Below, piece by piece: positions 42,276 to 51,275 of a DNA stretch of 64,000 nucleotides. The notes under the pieces were generated by a model. That model was not told the DNA's origin. It saw nothing but the letters and a program-made list of their open reading frames with translations, and searched no databases. The DNA comes from Nitrospira sp. MA-1 (lineage in GTDB: Bacteria > Nitrospirota > Nitrospiria > Nitrospirales > UBA8639). The stretch covers positions 541,001 through 605,000 of the forward strand of contig JAQJDB010000005.1 in assembly GCA_032139905.1 (NCBI GenBank). Direction: 5' to 3'. The translations under genes were made by a program, and so were the position numbers. Each line of letters begins with the position of its first letter. Position 1 is the first letter of the stretch.

Positions 42276-43784
42276 TTGTCCTCCATTCCCAAGCATGCCG
42301 AACGAGGCACTCATGCCTCGCTTCATTCGACCTCGTGTTTTCCCCTTATTCAGCACTGCTCCCCCGCTTTTGAAGATCCCTTTGATCTCTTTGGCCGGGT
42401 GACCGGTTACGCTCCACATTCATTTTTCATGGAGCATGACGCCGTTCAAGATGGGGTGTCCTGTCGTTTTTCTTATTTGGGGTGCGATCCCTATCGCGTG
42501 GTCCGGGGGAAGGGGCACGCGTATGAATCGGTTTCGTTGGGTAAAAAGGAAAAGCACATCGGTGATCCATTCGCGATGTTGCAGCGTACCTTCGCGAGGC
42601 AGACTGCCGGTTCGGGGCACCAATTCCCGCCGTTCCAGGGAGGAGCGATCGGCTGTTTCAGCTACGACCTTGCCCGTACGTTTGAGGTTCTACCCGAGTG
42701 TCTGCCGGATGATCTGCATTTTCCTGACCTGTACTTTCTGTTTGTCGAGATCTTTGTGGCCGTGGATCATCAGGCTCCGGGGGTCTGGCTGATATTTGCG
42801 CCTTCGCCTGAGCGATTGGCGGGCGAAAGCTGGGATCACTTGTTGCGGGAAGGGCAGGCGCGCCTGTCTGATCTGCAAGCCAAAGTGATGATTCCTGAGA
42901 ACCTTCAAACGAAGATGCATTCCGCTATGTCCTCGCTTCGCATAGAGGGGGAGCAATCGTCTTTGGAATATATGGATCGCGTGCGTGCCTGCAAGCACTT
43001 CATTGCTGCCGGAGATATTTATCAGGCTAATCTCTCTCATCGATTCCGGGTTGAGGGAGTGACTCATTGTTTTGCAAGCCAAGTCGAAGCTGGAGCTGAC
43101 ATATATCGGCAATTGCGGAAGGTCAATCCTTCCCCCCATTCGGCCTTCCTCGTGTTGGAGTCTGATGTCATCGTGTGTAATTCTCCGGAACGATTAGTAC
43201 GGCTTTCAGGGGGACGTACGGATATGCGTCCTATCGCGGGTACCAGGTCTCGGGACATAGAGCCTCAAGTTGATCGACGGTTGGCGGAAGATCTGTTGTC
43301 TTGCCCCAAGGAACGGGCGGAGCATCTCATGTTGGTTGATTTGGCTCGAAATGACCTGGGGCGGGTGTGCGACTACGGATCCGTTCGAGTCAATGAGTTG
43401 ATGACCGTGGAACGATATTCTCATGTCATGCATATGGTCTCCCAGGTTTCCGGCCGTTTGAGTGACGTCTGCCATGGTTTCGACCTTATTCGAGCCACGT
43501 TTCCTGGAGGGACCATTACCGGAGTGCCTAAAGTCCATTGCATGGAACTCATCGAGCAGCTTGAGCCCGTTCGTCGGGGAATTTACACCGGGTCGATTGG
43601 GTTTATCGGGTGGAACGGGGATCTTGACTTGAATATTGCCATTCGCACGTTATGGCTCACGGCGGGACAGGGATATCTCCAGGTGGGAGCGGGGATTGTG
43701 GCTGATTCGGACCCTGAGCGGGAGTATAAGGAAACGCTCAAAAAGGCCGAAGCTTTTTTCCAGGTTCTGAAAGGGAATTACTGA
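42276..43784 (+). CDS. pabB: Chorismate-binding synthase component I (aminodeoxychorismate or anthranilate synthase)
   Basis: A 502-residue chorismate-utilising enzyme. The N-terminal half has the PabB-like SCRFSYLGCDPYRVVRG and QGGAIGCFSYDLARTFE. The C-terminal catalytic half has FIAAGDIYQANLSHRF, VCNSPERLVRL, PKERAEHLMLVDLARNDLGR, FPGGTITGVPK and GIVADSDPEREYKETLKKA. The motif PIAGTRSRD carries Ala where E. coli PabB has Lys (PIKGT), as in anthranilate synthase. The next gene, 20 bases on, is a class IV aminotransferase/lyase like PabC, which favours p-aminobenzoate synthesis. The only usable start is the TTG at 42276; the frame has no ATG before about residue 50. Symbol is tentative. Confidence 0.85.
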   Translation: MSSIPKHAERGTHASLHSTSCFPLIQHCSPAFEDPFDLFGRVTGYAPHSFFMEHDAVQDGVSCRFSYLGCDPYRVVRGKGHAYESVSLGKKEKHIGDPFAMLQRTFARQTAGSGHQFPPFQGGAIGCFSYDLARTFEVLPECLPDDLHFPDLYFLFVEIFVAVDHQAPGVWLIFAPSPERLAGESWDHLLREGQARLSDLQAKVMIPENLQTKMHSAMSSLRIEGEQSSLEYMDRVRACKHFIAAGDIYQANLSHRFRVEGVTHCFASQVEAGADIYRQLRKVNPSPHSAFLVLESDVIVCNSPERLVRLSGGRTDMRPIAGTRSRDIEPQVDRRLAEDLLSCPKERAEHLMLVDLARNDLGRVCDYGSVRVNELMTVERYSHVMHMVSQVSGRLSDVCHGFDLIRATFPGGTITGVPKVHCMELIEQLEPVRRGIYTGSIGFIGWNGDLDLNIAIRTLWLTAGQGYLQVGAGIVADSDPEREYKETLKKAEAFFQVLKGNY

Positions 43785-43804
43785 CGACGAAACGGGTATA
43801 AGAG

Positions 43805-44686
43805 ATGTGGATCTTTCTCAACGATCAGTTTGTTAAAAAAGAGGATGCTCGAATATCGGTCTTTGACCATGGGTTTTTATATGGGGATGGTGTCTATGAA
43901 ACCCTCCGTGTCTATCAGGGGCGCATTTTTTTATTAGAACGACATTTGGCACGTCTTCGACGATCTTGTGATCTGATCGGTCTGGTTCTTCCGATCCAGG
44001 ATGACGCTTGGGAAGCCATCATGACCGAAATGTTGATTCGAAATGAACTTGAGGATGCCAGTCTCCGCATAACGATATCTCGAGGTGAAGGGGAACTCGG
44101 GATTGACCCTGGTCTTTGTCCCCGCCCGACTATTGTCGTGATGGCGAGGTCTGTGGTGGCCTATCCTGCCCAAATGCGGGAGCAGGGAGTCAGGGTGCAA
44201 CTCGTTTCAGTTCGACGAAATCCGGAATCTGCCCAATCACCTCAAATTAAGTCGCTGAGTTTTCTCAACAATATTTTGGCCAAGCAGGAAGCCGTACAGG
44301 CAAGAGCGTTTGACGCCCTGATGTTGAATATGGACGGTCATGTGACGGAATGTACGACGAGCAATATCTTTTTTGTGGCAAACCACCGATTACATACTCC
44401 TTCTGTTGCCTGCGGAATCCTGGAGGGGATCACTCGAGAAGTGGTGATCGCCTTAGCCAGGGATTTAAAAATTGAGGTGGAGGAAGGGGCATATTCCCCT
44501 ATGGACATGCTTCAAGCCGATGAATGCTTTATGACGAACACAGGACTGGAAGTGATGGCGGTCTCTCAAGTTGGAGAAGATCCTATAGGTCAAGGAAAGA
44601 GTGGGCCAATCACGATGGCATTATGGAAGGGTTTCCAGGATAATTTGGAAAGATGGTTGGGGCCGGTTATCACGCGCCCTCAATAG
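43805..44686 (+). CDS. pabC: Class IV PLP aminotransferase/lyase (aminodeoxychorismate lyase or branched-chain aminotransferase-like)
   Basis: A 293-residue fold-type IV PLP enzyme. Motifs: FDHGFLYGDGVYETLRVYQG, LRITISRGEG, KSLSFLNNILAKQEA, ALMLNMDGHVTECTTSNIFF, and GILEGITREVVIALA. The Lys of KSLSFLNN is the expected PLP-binding residue. Position directly after a PabB-type gene (20 bases) suggests 4-amino-4-deoxychorismate lyase for folate; IlvE or D-amino-acid transaminase activity cannot be excluded from sequence alone. With folK at 53305 the window supplies two folate steps. Confidence 0.82.
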   Translation: MWIFLNDQFVKKEDARISVFDHGFLYGDGVYETLRVYQGRIFLLERHLARLRRSCDLIGLVLPIQDDAWEAIMTEMLIRNELEDASLRITISRGEGELGIDPGLCPRPTIVVMARSVVAYPAQMREQGVRVQLVSVRRNPESAQSPQIKSLSFLNNILAKQEAVQARAFDALMLNMDGHVTECTTSNIFFVANHRLHTPSVACGILEGITREVVIALARDLKIEVEEGAYSPMDMLQADECFMTNTGLEVMAVSQVGEDPIGQGKSGPITMALWKGFQDNLERWLGPVITRPQ

Positions 44687-44695
44687 ACATAACAT

Positions 44696-46345
44696 TCAAC
44701 GCGGTGTGGTATTTTTTGTATTCTTTGGGGTAATAACCGCAGTGGGTTTGGCGTCATTGTCCTGTTGACACCGGCTATGAGTTTTCCAGGCGAGTCCTTT
44801 ATGGAACGGAAAATCTTCACGGAAATGGGCTCCCACGCTATTGGATCGCCAAAGTGCAGCTTCCGCAATGCATTGTCCAACCAAAACCATATTCCGGGTT
44901 TCTAGTCCAGGCCGGCTCCACGGGGCCGCCAAAAGCTTGGATGACCATAGCTGAGCCTGATCGACGGTTTTCTTTAATGAATTCCCCGTTCGCACCAATC
45001 CGACTTTAGACCACATCAGACGCCGTAAAGAGTTTCTGATTTTTTCCACATCTTGAGTGGACATCTTCCGTCCGCTGGGTTTTCGGAGGAGCGGAGAATT
45101 TGAAAAGTCAGGGCAGGAGCTGATCGTCGAACAAGAAGAAGCGGCTTGGGCTGCCCGATAGCCAAAGACCAGACCTTCCAGCAAAGAATTACTCGCGAGT
45201 CGATTGGCACCGTGAACTCCGGAACAGGCTACTTCCCCTGCCGCAAACAGGCCTGGGATGGTGGAAGCCCCATCCAGGTCGGTTTTAACGCCGCCCATAA
45301 AATAATGAGCACTGGGGGAAACCGGGATCCATTCCTCTGTGATGTCAATATCGTATCGTAAGCAGGTCGAGTAGATGGTAGGAAACCGTTCTTTCAAAAA
45401 TGCGGCCCCCAAATGGGTCACATCTAAATAGACATGACGAGCTTTGGTTCGTTGCATTTCCGTCCAGATAGCCCGGGAGACGATGTCCCTTGGTGCGAGG
45501 TCCTGGCTTCGATGATAGTTTTTCATGAAGCGCTCGCAGCGATTATTGCGTAAAATCCCTCCTTCGCCTCGTAAAGTTTCGGACAGCAGAAAAGGAGGAC
45601 TGGATGGGAGATACAGGGCGGTTGGATGAAATTGGACGAATTCCATATCCTCCAGAATGGCACCCGCCCGATAAGCCATGGCAATGCCATCTCCGGTCGC
45701 ATTGGCCGGGTTGGTGGTTCGAGCATAGACCTGCCCGGCCCCCCCTGTGACTAAAAGTGTGGCGGGAGCACAGACGATCTTAAGAGTCCCACTCAATTCA
45801 TCAAGGATTAACGCTCCCCAGCATCGTCCGTCCTGGATGCATAGCTCAACCGCAACATGATTTCCCATCCAGGTCAGGTTTTTCAGGGTTTGGGCTTTGA
45901 CGCTGAGTGCACGAACCATTTCGCTGCCGGTGGCATCCCCTCCGGCTCGTAATACTCGATGACGGCTGTGGGCGCCTTCCCTGGTGAACGCGAGTTTGCC
46001 ATCCACTGTGTCAAATTTCGCTCCCCATTCAATCAATTCATGAATACGGGAGGGTCCTTCTTCAACGAGTATTTTGGTGGCTGGCCGGGAACAGAGTTGA
46101 TGGCCGGCTTTCAGAGTATCTGCCAAATGGAGAACCACGTCATCTTCCTCGCTGAGCGCGACCGCTACGCCTCCTTGGGCATAGAAAGAATTATTGTCTT
46201 GTGGCCCACCTTTGGCGACCATGGTGACACGACCATATCGACTTAATTCAATTGCAGCTCGAAGGCCTGCCACACCCGCGCCTAAAATCAGGAAATCCGT
46301 CGAAATCACGTGGGAGGAATGATGTGATGCGGCAGCGGAAGACAT
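44696..46345 (-). CDS. nadB: L-aspartate oxidase
   Basis: A 549-residue FAD enzyme that oxidises L-aspartate to iminoaspartate, the first step of de novo NAD synthesis with NadA. The dinucleotide motif is DFLILGAGVAGLRAAIEL. Other marks are NSFYAQGGVAVAL, HSRHRVLRAGGDATGSEMVRA, EFVQFHPTALY, YFMGGVKTDLDG and GVHGANRLASNSLLEGLVFG. The C-terminal helical domain is present and ends with a short Asn/Thr/Lys tail. It lies 32 bases after a lipoprotein gene on the same strand. The opposite-strand pabC ends 10 bases away, convergent. Confidence 0.94.
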   Translation of the reverse strand: MSSAAASHHSSHVISTDFLILGAGVAGLRAAIELSRYGRVTMVAKGGPQDNNSFYAQGGVAVALSEEDDVVLHLADTLKAGHQLCSRPATKILVEEGPSRIHELIEWGAKFDTVDGKLAFTREGAHSRHRVLRAGGDATGSEMVRALSVKAQTLKNLTWMGNHVAVELCIQDGRCWGALILDELSGTLKIVCAPATLLVTGGAGQVYARTTNPANATGDGIAMAYRAGAILEDMEFVQFHPTALYLPSSPPFLLSETLRGEGGILRNNRCERFMKNYHRSQDLAPRDIVSRAIWTEMQRTKARHVYLDVTHLGAAFLKERFPTIYSTCLRYDIDITEEWIPVSPSAHYFMGGVKTDLDGASTIPGLFAAGEVACSGVHGANRLASNSLLEGLVFGYRAAQAASSCSTISSCPDFSNSPLLRKPSGRKMSTQDVEKIRNSLRRLMWSKVGLVRTGNSLKKTVDQAQLWSSKLLAAPWSRPGLETRNMVLVGQCIAEAALWRSNSVGAHFREDFPFHKGLAWKTHSRCQQDNDAKPTAVITPKNTKNTTPR

Positions 46346-46377
46346 GGAAATGATTGGAGCAGTGAAAAAGTTGATGG

Positions 46378-46872
46378 TTAAGAAGAAAAATTGAGACGGT
46401 GTGTCATGGCAAAAGGCAGGTTTCCTTCAATCCCCCGGAGCAGGATGACTTGATTGCCACTCCACAGCAGGACCCCATGACCGCTGGCTTGAGCGGGAGC
46501 TTCCTGAGGGGAGCGTTCCCAGTTGCCTTGCCAGGAGACAAAGGCCGAAATACGATCTCCATCAATCACCATGCGATCGATGGTCAGGTCCAGCTGAATA
46601 GTGGTAAAAGTAGCGAAGTCTTCTCGAACCTTGGCTTCTAAGAGGTCAAGGTTTTCAAGGGGAAGTAGTAGGTCCTGGAAGCCCGATGCATCGTGATTGA
46701 CATAGGCTTTTTCCAGTGTTTTGATAGCTTGCACTACTCGTTGGAATCGGGCGTGGTCCTCAGGGTATTTGGGGGCTTTTTTCGAACATCCTGATCCTGC
46801 GAGGGAAATAAGGATCGGAAACGTTATTAAAAGCAACAAAAGATGGTTATTTAAAAATCGAAGCAGAATCAT
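46378..46872 (-). CDS. Lipoprotein with NTF2-like fold, function unknown
   Basis: A 164-residue putative lipoprotein: hydrophobic signal LLLLLITFPILISLAGSGC with lipobox AGSGC, followed by SKKAPKYPEDHARF. The mature part alternates helix and strand in the style of small NTF2/SnoaL-like domains: VVQAIKTLEKAYVNHDASGF, then IQLDLTIDRMVIDGDRISAF, VSWQGNWERSP and a last strand MTHRLNFSS. Upstream of nadB in the same orientation. Family not firmly recognised. Confidence 0.72.
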   Translation of the reverse strand: MILLRFLNNHLLLLLITFPILISLAGSGCSKKAPKYPEDHARFQRVVQAIKTLEKAYVNHDASGFQDLLLPLENLDLLEAKVREDFATFTTIQLDLTIDRMVIDGDRISAFVSWQGNWERSPQEAPAQASGHGVLLWSGNQVILLRGIEGNLPFAMTHRLNFSS

Positions 46873-47095
46873 GAAATTCTATAATGAAGAAGAATGCTGG
46901 AGGGGGTCAAGAGAATTTATAGAAAGTAGATGATTAATGAGTGAAGGAACAGGTATGATGTGGATGGTTTCCTTGACACCTTTCCTGACCCTATGATAGG
47001 TAGTCAGCCGGCAGTCGGGGACTTGTTTGCCAAATTCAGCGCGAGACTCTCTGAACCAAGATAGCCGCATCGAATTCACCCAGGAATGTACCTTT

Positions 47096-47191
47096 ATGTC
47101 CAGTGTTGTCAAAAAGCGACGGAAGAAAATGCGCAAGCATAAACATAAAAAACTCCTTCGCCGAATGAAGTTTGCCAAACGTCGTAATTAA
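47096..47191 (+). CDS. Small basic COX24/bS22-like ribosome-associated protein (31 aa)
   Basis: A 31-residue, extremely basic protein: MSSVVKKRRKKMRKHKHKKL followed by LRRMKFAKRRN. The pattern SVVKKRRKKMRKHKHKKLLRR is the signature of the AURKAIP1/COX24 domain, found in mitoribosomal mS38 and in the small bacterial ribosomal protein bS22 of actinobacteria. It is likely a small-subunit ribosomal component binding near the decoding centre. AGGA lies ten bases upstream. A consensus TTGACA (46973-46978) lies 118 bases ahead but without a well-spaced -10. Genes this short are often missed by automated annotation. Confidence 0.82.
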   Translation: MSSVVKKRRKKMRKHKHKKLLRRMKFAKRRN

Positions 47192-47223
47192 TTTACATAG
47201 GCGGGATGGTCAAGGGCTTGAAT

Positions 47224-47445
47224 ATGACCCAGGGGAAAAAAACTCGTATTCGGGTCCGTTCCTCTTTGTCGTCATATGTCGGAGATCTCTTAATCCCGCC
47301 TATGCGAAATAGAATTTCAGATGTGTTAAATGATGAGTCTGTCCTGTTTATTAACTTAACGGATGTGCTGATCAATGACACTGAACATTCTGCGTTTGTC
47401 GCTTTAAACAAAAATCAAATCGAATCGGTTATTCAACTCGACTAG
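47224..47445 (+). CDS. Small conserved-looking protein of unknown function (73 aa)
   Basis: I do not recognise a named family. From the ATG at 47224 (AAGGGC upstream) the product is 73 residues: MTQGKKTRIRVRSSLSSYVG, then DLLIPPMRNRISDVLNDESV, FINLTDVLINDTEHSAFVAL and NKNQIESVIQLD. It looks like a small beta-rich single domain with conserved-looking VGDLLIPPMRNRISDVLN. An ATG at 47206 would add six residues. It lies 32 bases after the bS22-like gene, in the same direction, so a shared transcript is likely. Confidence 0.7.
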   Translation: MTQGKKTRIRVRSSLSSYVGDLLIPPMRNRISDVLNDESVLFINLTDVLINDTEHSAFVALNKNQIESVIQLD

Positions 47446-47556
47446 CCTCCATTTTGTCATTTCTCTCGCCTTGTCGCACCCTCCGATTGTGAATTGGTGA
47501 CGTCGCTTCTTACCTACCTCTAAACGGATTTAAGCACCTGTTCGTGTAAGGCCATT

Positions 47557-49323
47557 ATGAACTATCTGTCTCGATTTATTCCCTTCCTCCGTCCCTATCT
47601 GATGACCATGGTCGGTGCGGGGGTTTTGGTGATGGGTGTCGCGGCCTGCAACCTGTTGCTCATCAGGTTGGGCGGCTCGCTGTGGGATCTTATAACGGTT
47701 CAACGGGACTTGCCGAAATTGACCAGCATGGTGTGGGTCTTTGTCGGGTTGGTGATCGGCCAGGGCCTGTTATCCATGGCTCATAGTTATTTGACCGCGC
47801 TGGCTTCCCAGCATGTAATGGCGGATTTTCGTACCCACGTCTTCTCTCATCTCCATCGGTTATCACTGAATTTCTTTGCGAAACGGCGAACCGGAGAGTT
47901 GATTTCCAGATTGATGAACGATGTCGGGGTGATTCAGAATTTATTAACGGAGACCCCGATGGATGCCCTGAAGCATCTTGTGACCATCATTGGGGGCGTG
48001 GGATTTCTTTTGGTGATGAATTGGCGGCTGTGTCTCCTGATTCTCATTCTCTTGCCTTTGCTGGCCCTTGTCGCCAGGATGTTTGGGAAGCGGTTAAAAG
48101 TCTTATCGATGCAAATTCAGGATCAAACCGCCCATGTCACCACGTTAATAGAAGAAGTGGTGTCAGGCATTAGGGTGGTCAAATCCTTTGTCCAGGGTAA
48201 ACGGGAGGAAGCACGGTTTCGTTCAGCCATAGAGACCTTGTTAGCGACCACCATGAAACGGACCGCGGTGTTGGCCGTGTTTGTTCCCGTCATCACCTTC
48301 TGTACGTTTGTGATGGCGATTGGCGTCTTATGGTATGGGGGCAAGCAAGTCATCGAAGGTCAGCTATCACCTGGGGAATTATTTTCGTTTGTTCTCTTTG
48401 CGGGAATTTTAATTGGCCCATTCGGATCAGCCGCCCGGATGTTCTCTCAGGTGAAGGAAGTGCAAGGAGCGATGACGCGGGTGTTTGAGCTCCTGGATAC
48501 TCCACTGGAAATTCAGGATAGTCCGATGGCAAAGGCCTTAACGCCCATTCACGGGCAGGTGCAGTTTGATCAAGTACAATTTAGCTATGAGGGCCGGCCC
48601 CCTGTTTTGGATGCCGTATCTTTCTCGATTCAGGCCGGGGAATGTGTGGCCCTGGTGGGACCAACCGGAGCCGGGAAAACGACTATTGTGAATTTACTGC
48701 ATCGTTTTTATGACCCAACCGCCGGTCGGGTGCTGGTTGACGGGCATGATCTCACCTCCATTCAAGTGGATAGTTTGTATCAACAGTTAGCGCTTGTGCC
48801 TCAGGAAACACTGCTTTTTGGTGGAACGATCGCAGACAATATCCGGTATGGTCGAGCGGAAGCTCCTGAATCCGACATGATAGAGGCCAGTCGCCGAGCC
48901 AATGCGCATGAATTTATTCAGGCGCTTCCCGAGGGCTATGATACCATTCTAGGTGAAAAAGGAATTAATCTGTCTGGAGGACAGCGACAGCGCATCGCTA
49001 TTGCAAGGGCGCTACTCAAAGATCCGAGAATTTTGATCCTGGATGAAGCCACCTCAGCCTTGGATAGTCAGTCGGAATCGTTGGTGCAGTCAGCCTTAAC
49101 GGAGCTGATGAAGGGTCGTACCACGCTGATGATCGCGCATCGCTTTTCCTCCATTCAGCGGGCAGATCGAATTCTCGTCTTACATAAAGGCACAATTGTG
49201 GAGGAAGGACAGCACGAAGAACTTCTTGCCAAGCGGGGACTCTACCATCATCTCTATACACTGAGAGAGGTTGAGGGAATAACGGAGCGTATGGAGATCG
49301 CAGAACAACCCTTGCCTCAATAA
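47557..49323 (+). CDS. MsbA-type ABC exporter (fused membrane and ATPase domains)
   Basis: A 588-residue half-transporter that dimerises. Six membrane helices (residues about 15-310) with the intracellular-loop motif FFAKRRTGELISRLMNDVG, then an ATPase domain (about 340-575): Walker A GPTGAGKTTIVNLLHRFYDP, signature INLSGGQRQRIAIARALL, Walker B ILILDEATSALD, H-loop MIAHRFSSIQ. It resembles MsbA lipid A flippases and related multidrug exporters. No lpxK is adjacent, so the lipid A role is a guess from family likeness. Stand-alone gene 111 bases after the small 47224 gene. Confidence 0.92.
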   Translation: MNYLSRFIPFLRPYLMTMVGAGVLVMGVAACNLLLIRLGGSLWDLITVQRDLPKLTSMVWVFVGLVIGQGLLSMAHSYLTALASQHVMADFRTHVFSHLHRLSLNFFAKRRTGELISRLMNDVGVIQNLLTETPMDALKHLVTIIGGVGFLLVMNWRLCLLILILLPLLALVARMFGKRLKVLSMQIQDQTAHVTTLIEEVVSGIRVVKSFVQGKREEARFRSAIETLLATTMKRTAVLAVFVPVITFCTFVMAIGVLWYGGKQVIEGQLSPGELFSFVLFAGILIGPFGSAARMFSQVKEVQGAMTRVFELLDTPLEIQDSPMAKALTPIHGQVQFDQVQFSYEGRPPVLDAVSFSIQAGECVALVGPTGAGKTTIVNLLHRFYDPTAGRVLVDGHDLTSIQVDSLYQQLALVPQETLLFGGTIADNIRYGRAEAPESDMIEASRRANAHEFIQALPEGYDTILGEKGINLSGGQRQRIAIARALLKDPRILILDEATSALDSQSESLVQSALTELMKGRTTLMIAHRFSSIQRADRILVLHKGTIVEEGQHEELLAKRGLYHHLYTLREVEGITERMEIAEQPLPQ

Positions 49324-49440
49324 AGGGTCATAGAGCCGGAAGGAAAACAAACAAAACCGGTTCTGAGTCCTGATCCGATTGAGACGAGAATAGTTCTCAA
49401 TCCTCTGGCATCTTTATGCCTGGGTCTCATAAAAATCGGG

Positions 49441-50106
49441 TTAATGAATTTTGGAGAAGTCGGCTGGTATGTTAATCAGTTTTCCATCGGGAAAGAACAC
49501 GGCGAGGGTTCCTGGAGCTAGTGGATCGAAGTCGGCATAGGCAAAGCGTGCGGTAAACCTCGACCGAAAGCTGACGGTATCTCCTGGATTTTTTCGGCCG
49601 CGCTCAGGAGGGCCAATATCCACGGGGCGAATCGTGTTTGAGCCTTGCTGAAGAGCAATATCTGCCCCTTCCGCAAAGAACTCATCTTCCCCGCATAAGC
49701 GAATTTCAACTTCAAGGTAGGGCATTTCCAGAATTTCCTGAATTTTAGCCTCCGGCATACGAATGTCTTGTTTCTGGCGTTTGGATTCCGCCGCTTCGCG
49801 TCGGCCAAAGTATTCCAACCAATAGAGTCGTGTTCTTAATATGGCATGTGCCCCACAGGGTTCCACTTCCGGGTTAGCGCCGACTCGAACTGCACGTTCC
49901 GAGGCTTTCATCACTGTAGCCACATCCTCTACTGAATCGGCTTGTTCCATGGTTTTGCGACCAGATGCCATCGCCTCATTGGCTTGCTCTAATGTGAGAG
50001 ACAGGTCGATCCCGGAGGAAATGGATGGGTGAGTCCCTACACCGATTATAGTGAGGGCACAAAGAGTAAGCGGGAGACGAATGTACGAAGACAGCAATGA
50101 AACCAT
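49441..50106 (-). CDS. Exported protein of unknown function
   Basis: No family recognised. I choose the start at 50106 because AAGGAG lies about seven bases before it; this gives 221 residues with a signal peptide (VSLLSSYIRLPLTLCALTII, then GVGTHPSISSG). The mature part is helix-rich at first (LEQANEAMASGRKTMEQADS), contains one Cys-bearing loop (NPEVEPCGAHAI), and ends in strands (PGDTVSFRSRFTARFAYADF, GTLAVFFPDGKLINIPADF). The second half may be a beta sandwich. It is alone on the minus strand between the exporter and the methyltransferase, divergent from the latter. Confidence 0.7.
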   Translation of the reverse strand: MVSLLSSYIRLPLTLCALTIIGVGTHPSISSGIDLSLTLEQANEAMASGRKTMEQADSVEDVATVMKASERAVRVGANPEVEPCGAHAILRTRLYWLEYFGRREAAESKRQKQDIRMPEAKIQEILEMPYLEVEIRLCGEDEFFAEGADIALQQGSNTIRPVDIGPPERGRKNPGDTVSFRSRFTARFAYADFDPLAPGTLAVFFPDGKLINIPADFSKIH

Positions 50107-50465
50107 GCGCATTCTCCTTGGCACTTTTCGGGCATGACTCAGGATGAAAGTCGGAATTGTAGAGGACACCTGAAATCTTTGCAATCCCTGCCCTATGTAC
50201 GGCTTGAGAGGGATCATGTCCGTACATATACACAGTTGGGGAGTAGGAGTAACTGGAAAAGTGATTTGTAGTTGACTCCCTCATGCCGCTCCGGTAGATT
50301 AGCGGCCTGTTTGGTTGAAATTAGGTGGACCGTCCCCCTACGGCACCAGTTATTTGGGGTTCTCGCCTCAGGTAAGCAATCCCTTATTACACGAAATATC
50401 ATGTTGAACGTCAATTTCCCTTGAAGGGGTGTGGATTGCGAAGGACATCATCATTTGGAGAAACA

Positions 50466-51134
50466 ATGAATATTGAGAAAGTTGAGCGTGTATACAGTGC
50501 GTACGCGTCTGTTTATGACCATACGTTTGGTAAAGTCTTTCAGCAATCACGCGAGTCGGCGGTGCGCGGCCTTCCTATTGAGCCCGGCCATCGAGTTCTC
50601 GAGGTCGGCGTAGGAACCGGAGAGGCGCTCCCTCTTTATCCCTCCTGTTGCGAAGTCCTTGGTATTGACCTCTCGGATGGCATGTTGGAACATGCCCGAC
50701 GTCGGGTCCAGGAGCACCGGTTGGATCATGTGACCCTCAAGAGAATGGATGCGGGGAAAATGGATCTTCCCGATAATCACTATGATATTGTGATGGCTGC
50801 TTACGTGGTCACAGCAGTTCCTGATTATCGAAGTGTGGTGGATGAAATGATCCGGGTGTGTAAACCCGGTGGCCGGATCATCATGCTGAATCACTTTAGC
50901 AATGGGAATAAAGTTATTGCGGCGGTGGAAAAATGGATTTCTCCTTTCTGTAAGCATATTGGATTCAGAACCGATCTGGCATTGCACACGGTCCTGGAAG
51001 GCACGTGTCTGATGGTGGTCAATAAAAAGAAAGTGAACCCCTTGCGGTTCTGGCATTTGGTGGAATGCGTGAATAAAAAGAATGGTCAACAGGCTTTGTT
51101 CACAAATGGTTTTGCGTTGAATGGACATTCATAG
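50466..51134 (+). CDS. SAM-dependent methyltransferase, phosphatidylethanolamine N-methyltransferase (PmtA)-like
   Basis: A 222-residue class I methyltransferase. The start at 50466 follows GGAGAAACA. SAM motif I is HRVLEVGVGTGEALPLYP, motif II region VLGIDLSDGMLEHARRRVQE, and the post-motif is MDAGKMDLPDNHYDIVMAAY. YSAYASVYDHTFGKVFQQSR and GGRIIMLNHFSNGNKVIAAV strongly resemble Rhodobacter/Sinorhizobium PmtA, which converts phosphatidylethanolamine to phosphatidylcholine. Membrane-surface enzyme. The C-terminal part is typical of the family. Confidence 0.82.
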   Translation: MNIEKVERVYSAYASVYDHTFGKVFQQSRESAVRGLPIEPGHRVLEVGVGTGEALPLYPSCCEVLGIDLSDGMLEHARRRVQEHRLDHVTLKRMDAGKMDLPDNHYDIVMAAYVVTAVPDYRSVVDEMIRVCKPGGRIIMLNHFSNGNKVIAAVEKWISPFCKHIGFRTDLALHTVLEGTCLMVVNKKKVNPLRFWHLVECVNKKNGQQALFTNGFALNGHS

Positions 51135-51275
51135 CCCTCTCCACCCATTGTCGTGCCCTGTATCCCCTTGCCTCCGGACATTTTGCCCTATTCTCAGGTA
51201 GATCACGTCACGAAGGGTATGACTTGTCCTTCGTGAATCGGCTTCTTGCCCTGAACCCAACCTAAACGCGGCGTC

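Noticed and set aside
46973-46997. TTGACA and TATGAT as a promoter for the bS22-like gene
   Set aside because: The spacer is only 13 bases; no alternative -10 at 16-18 bases matches well.
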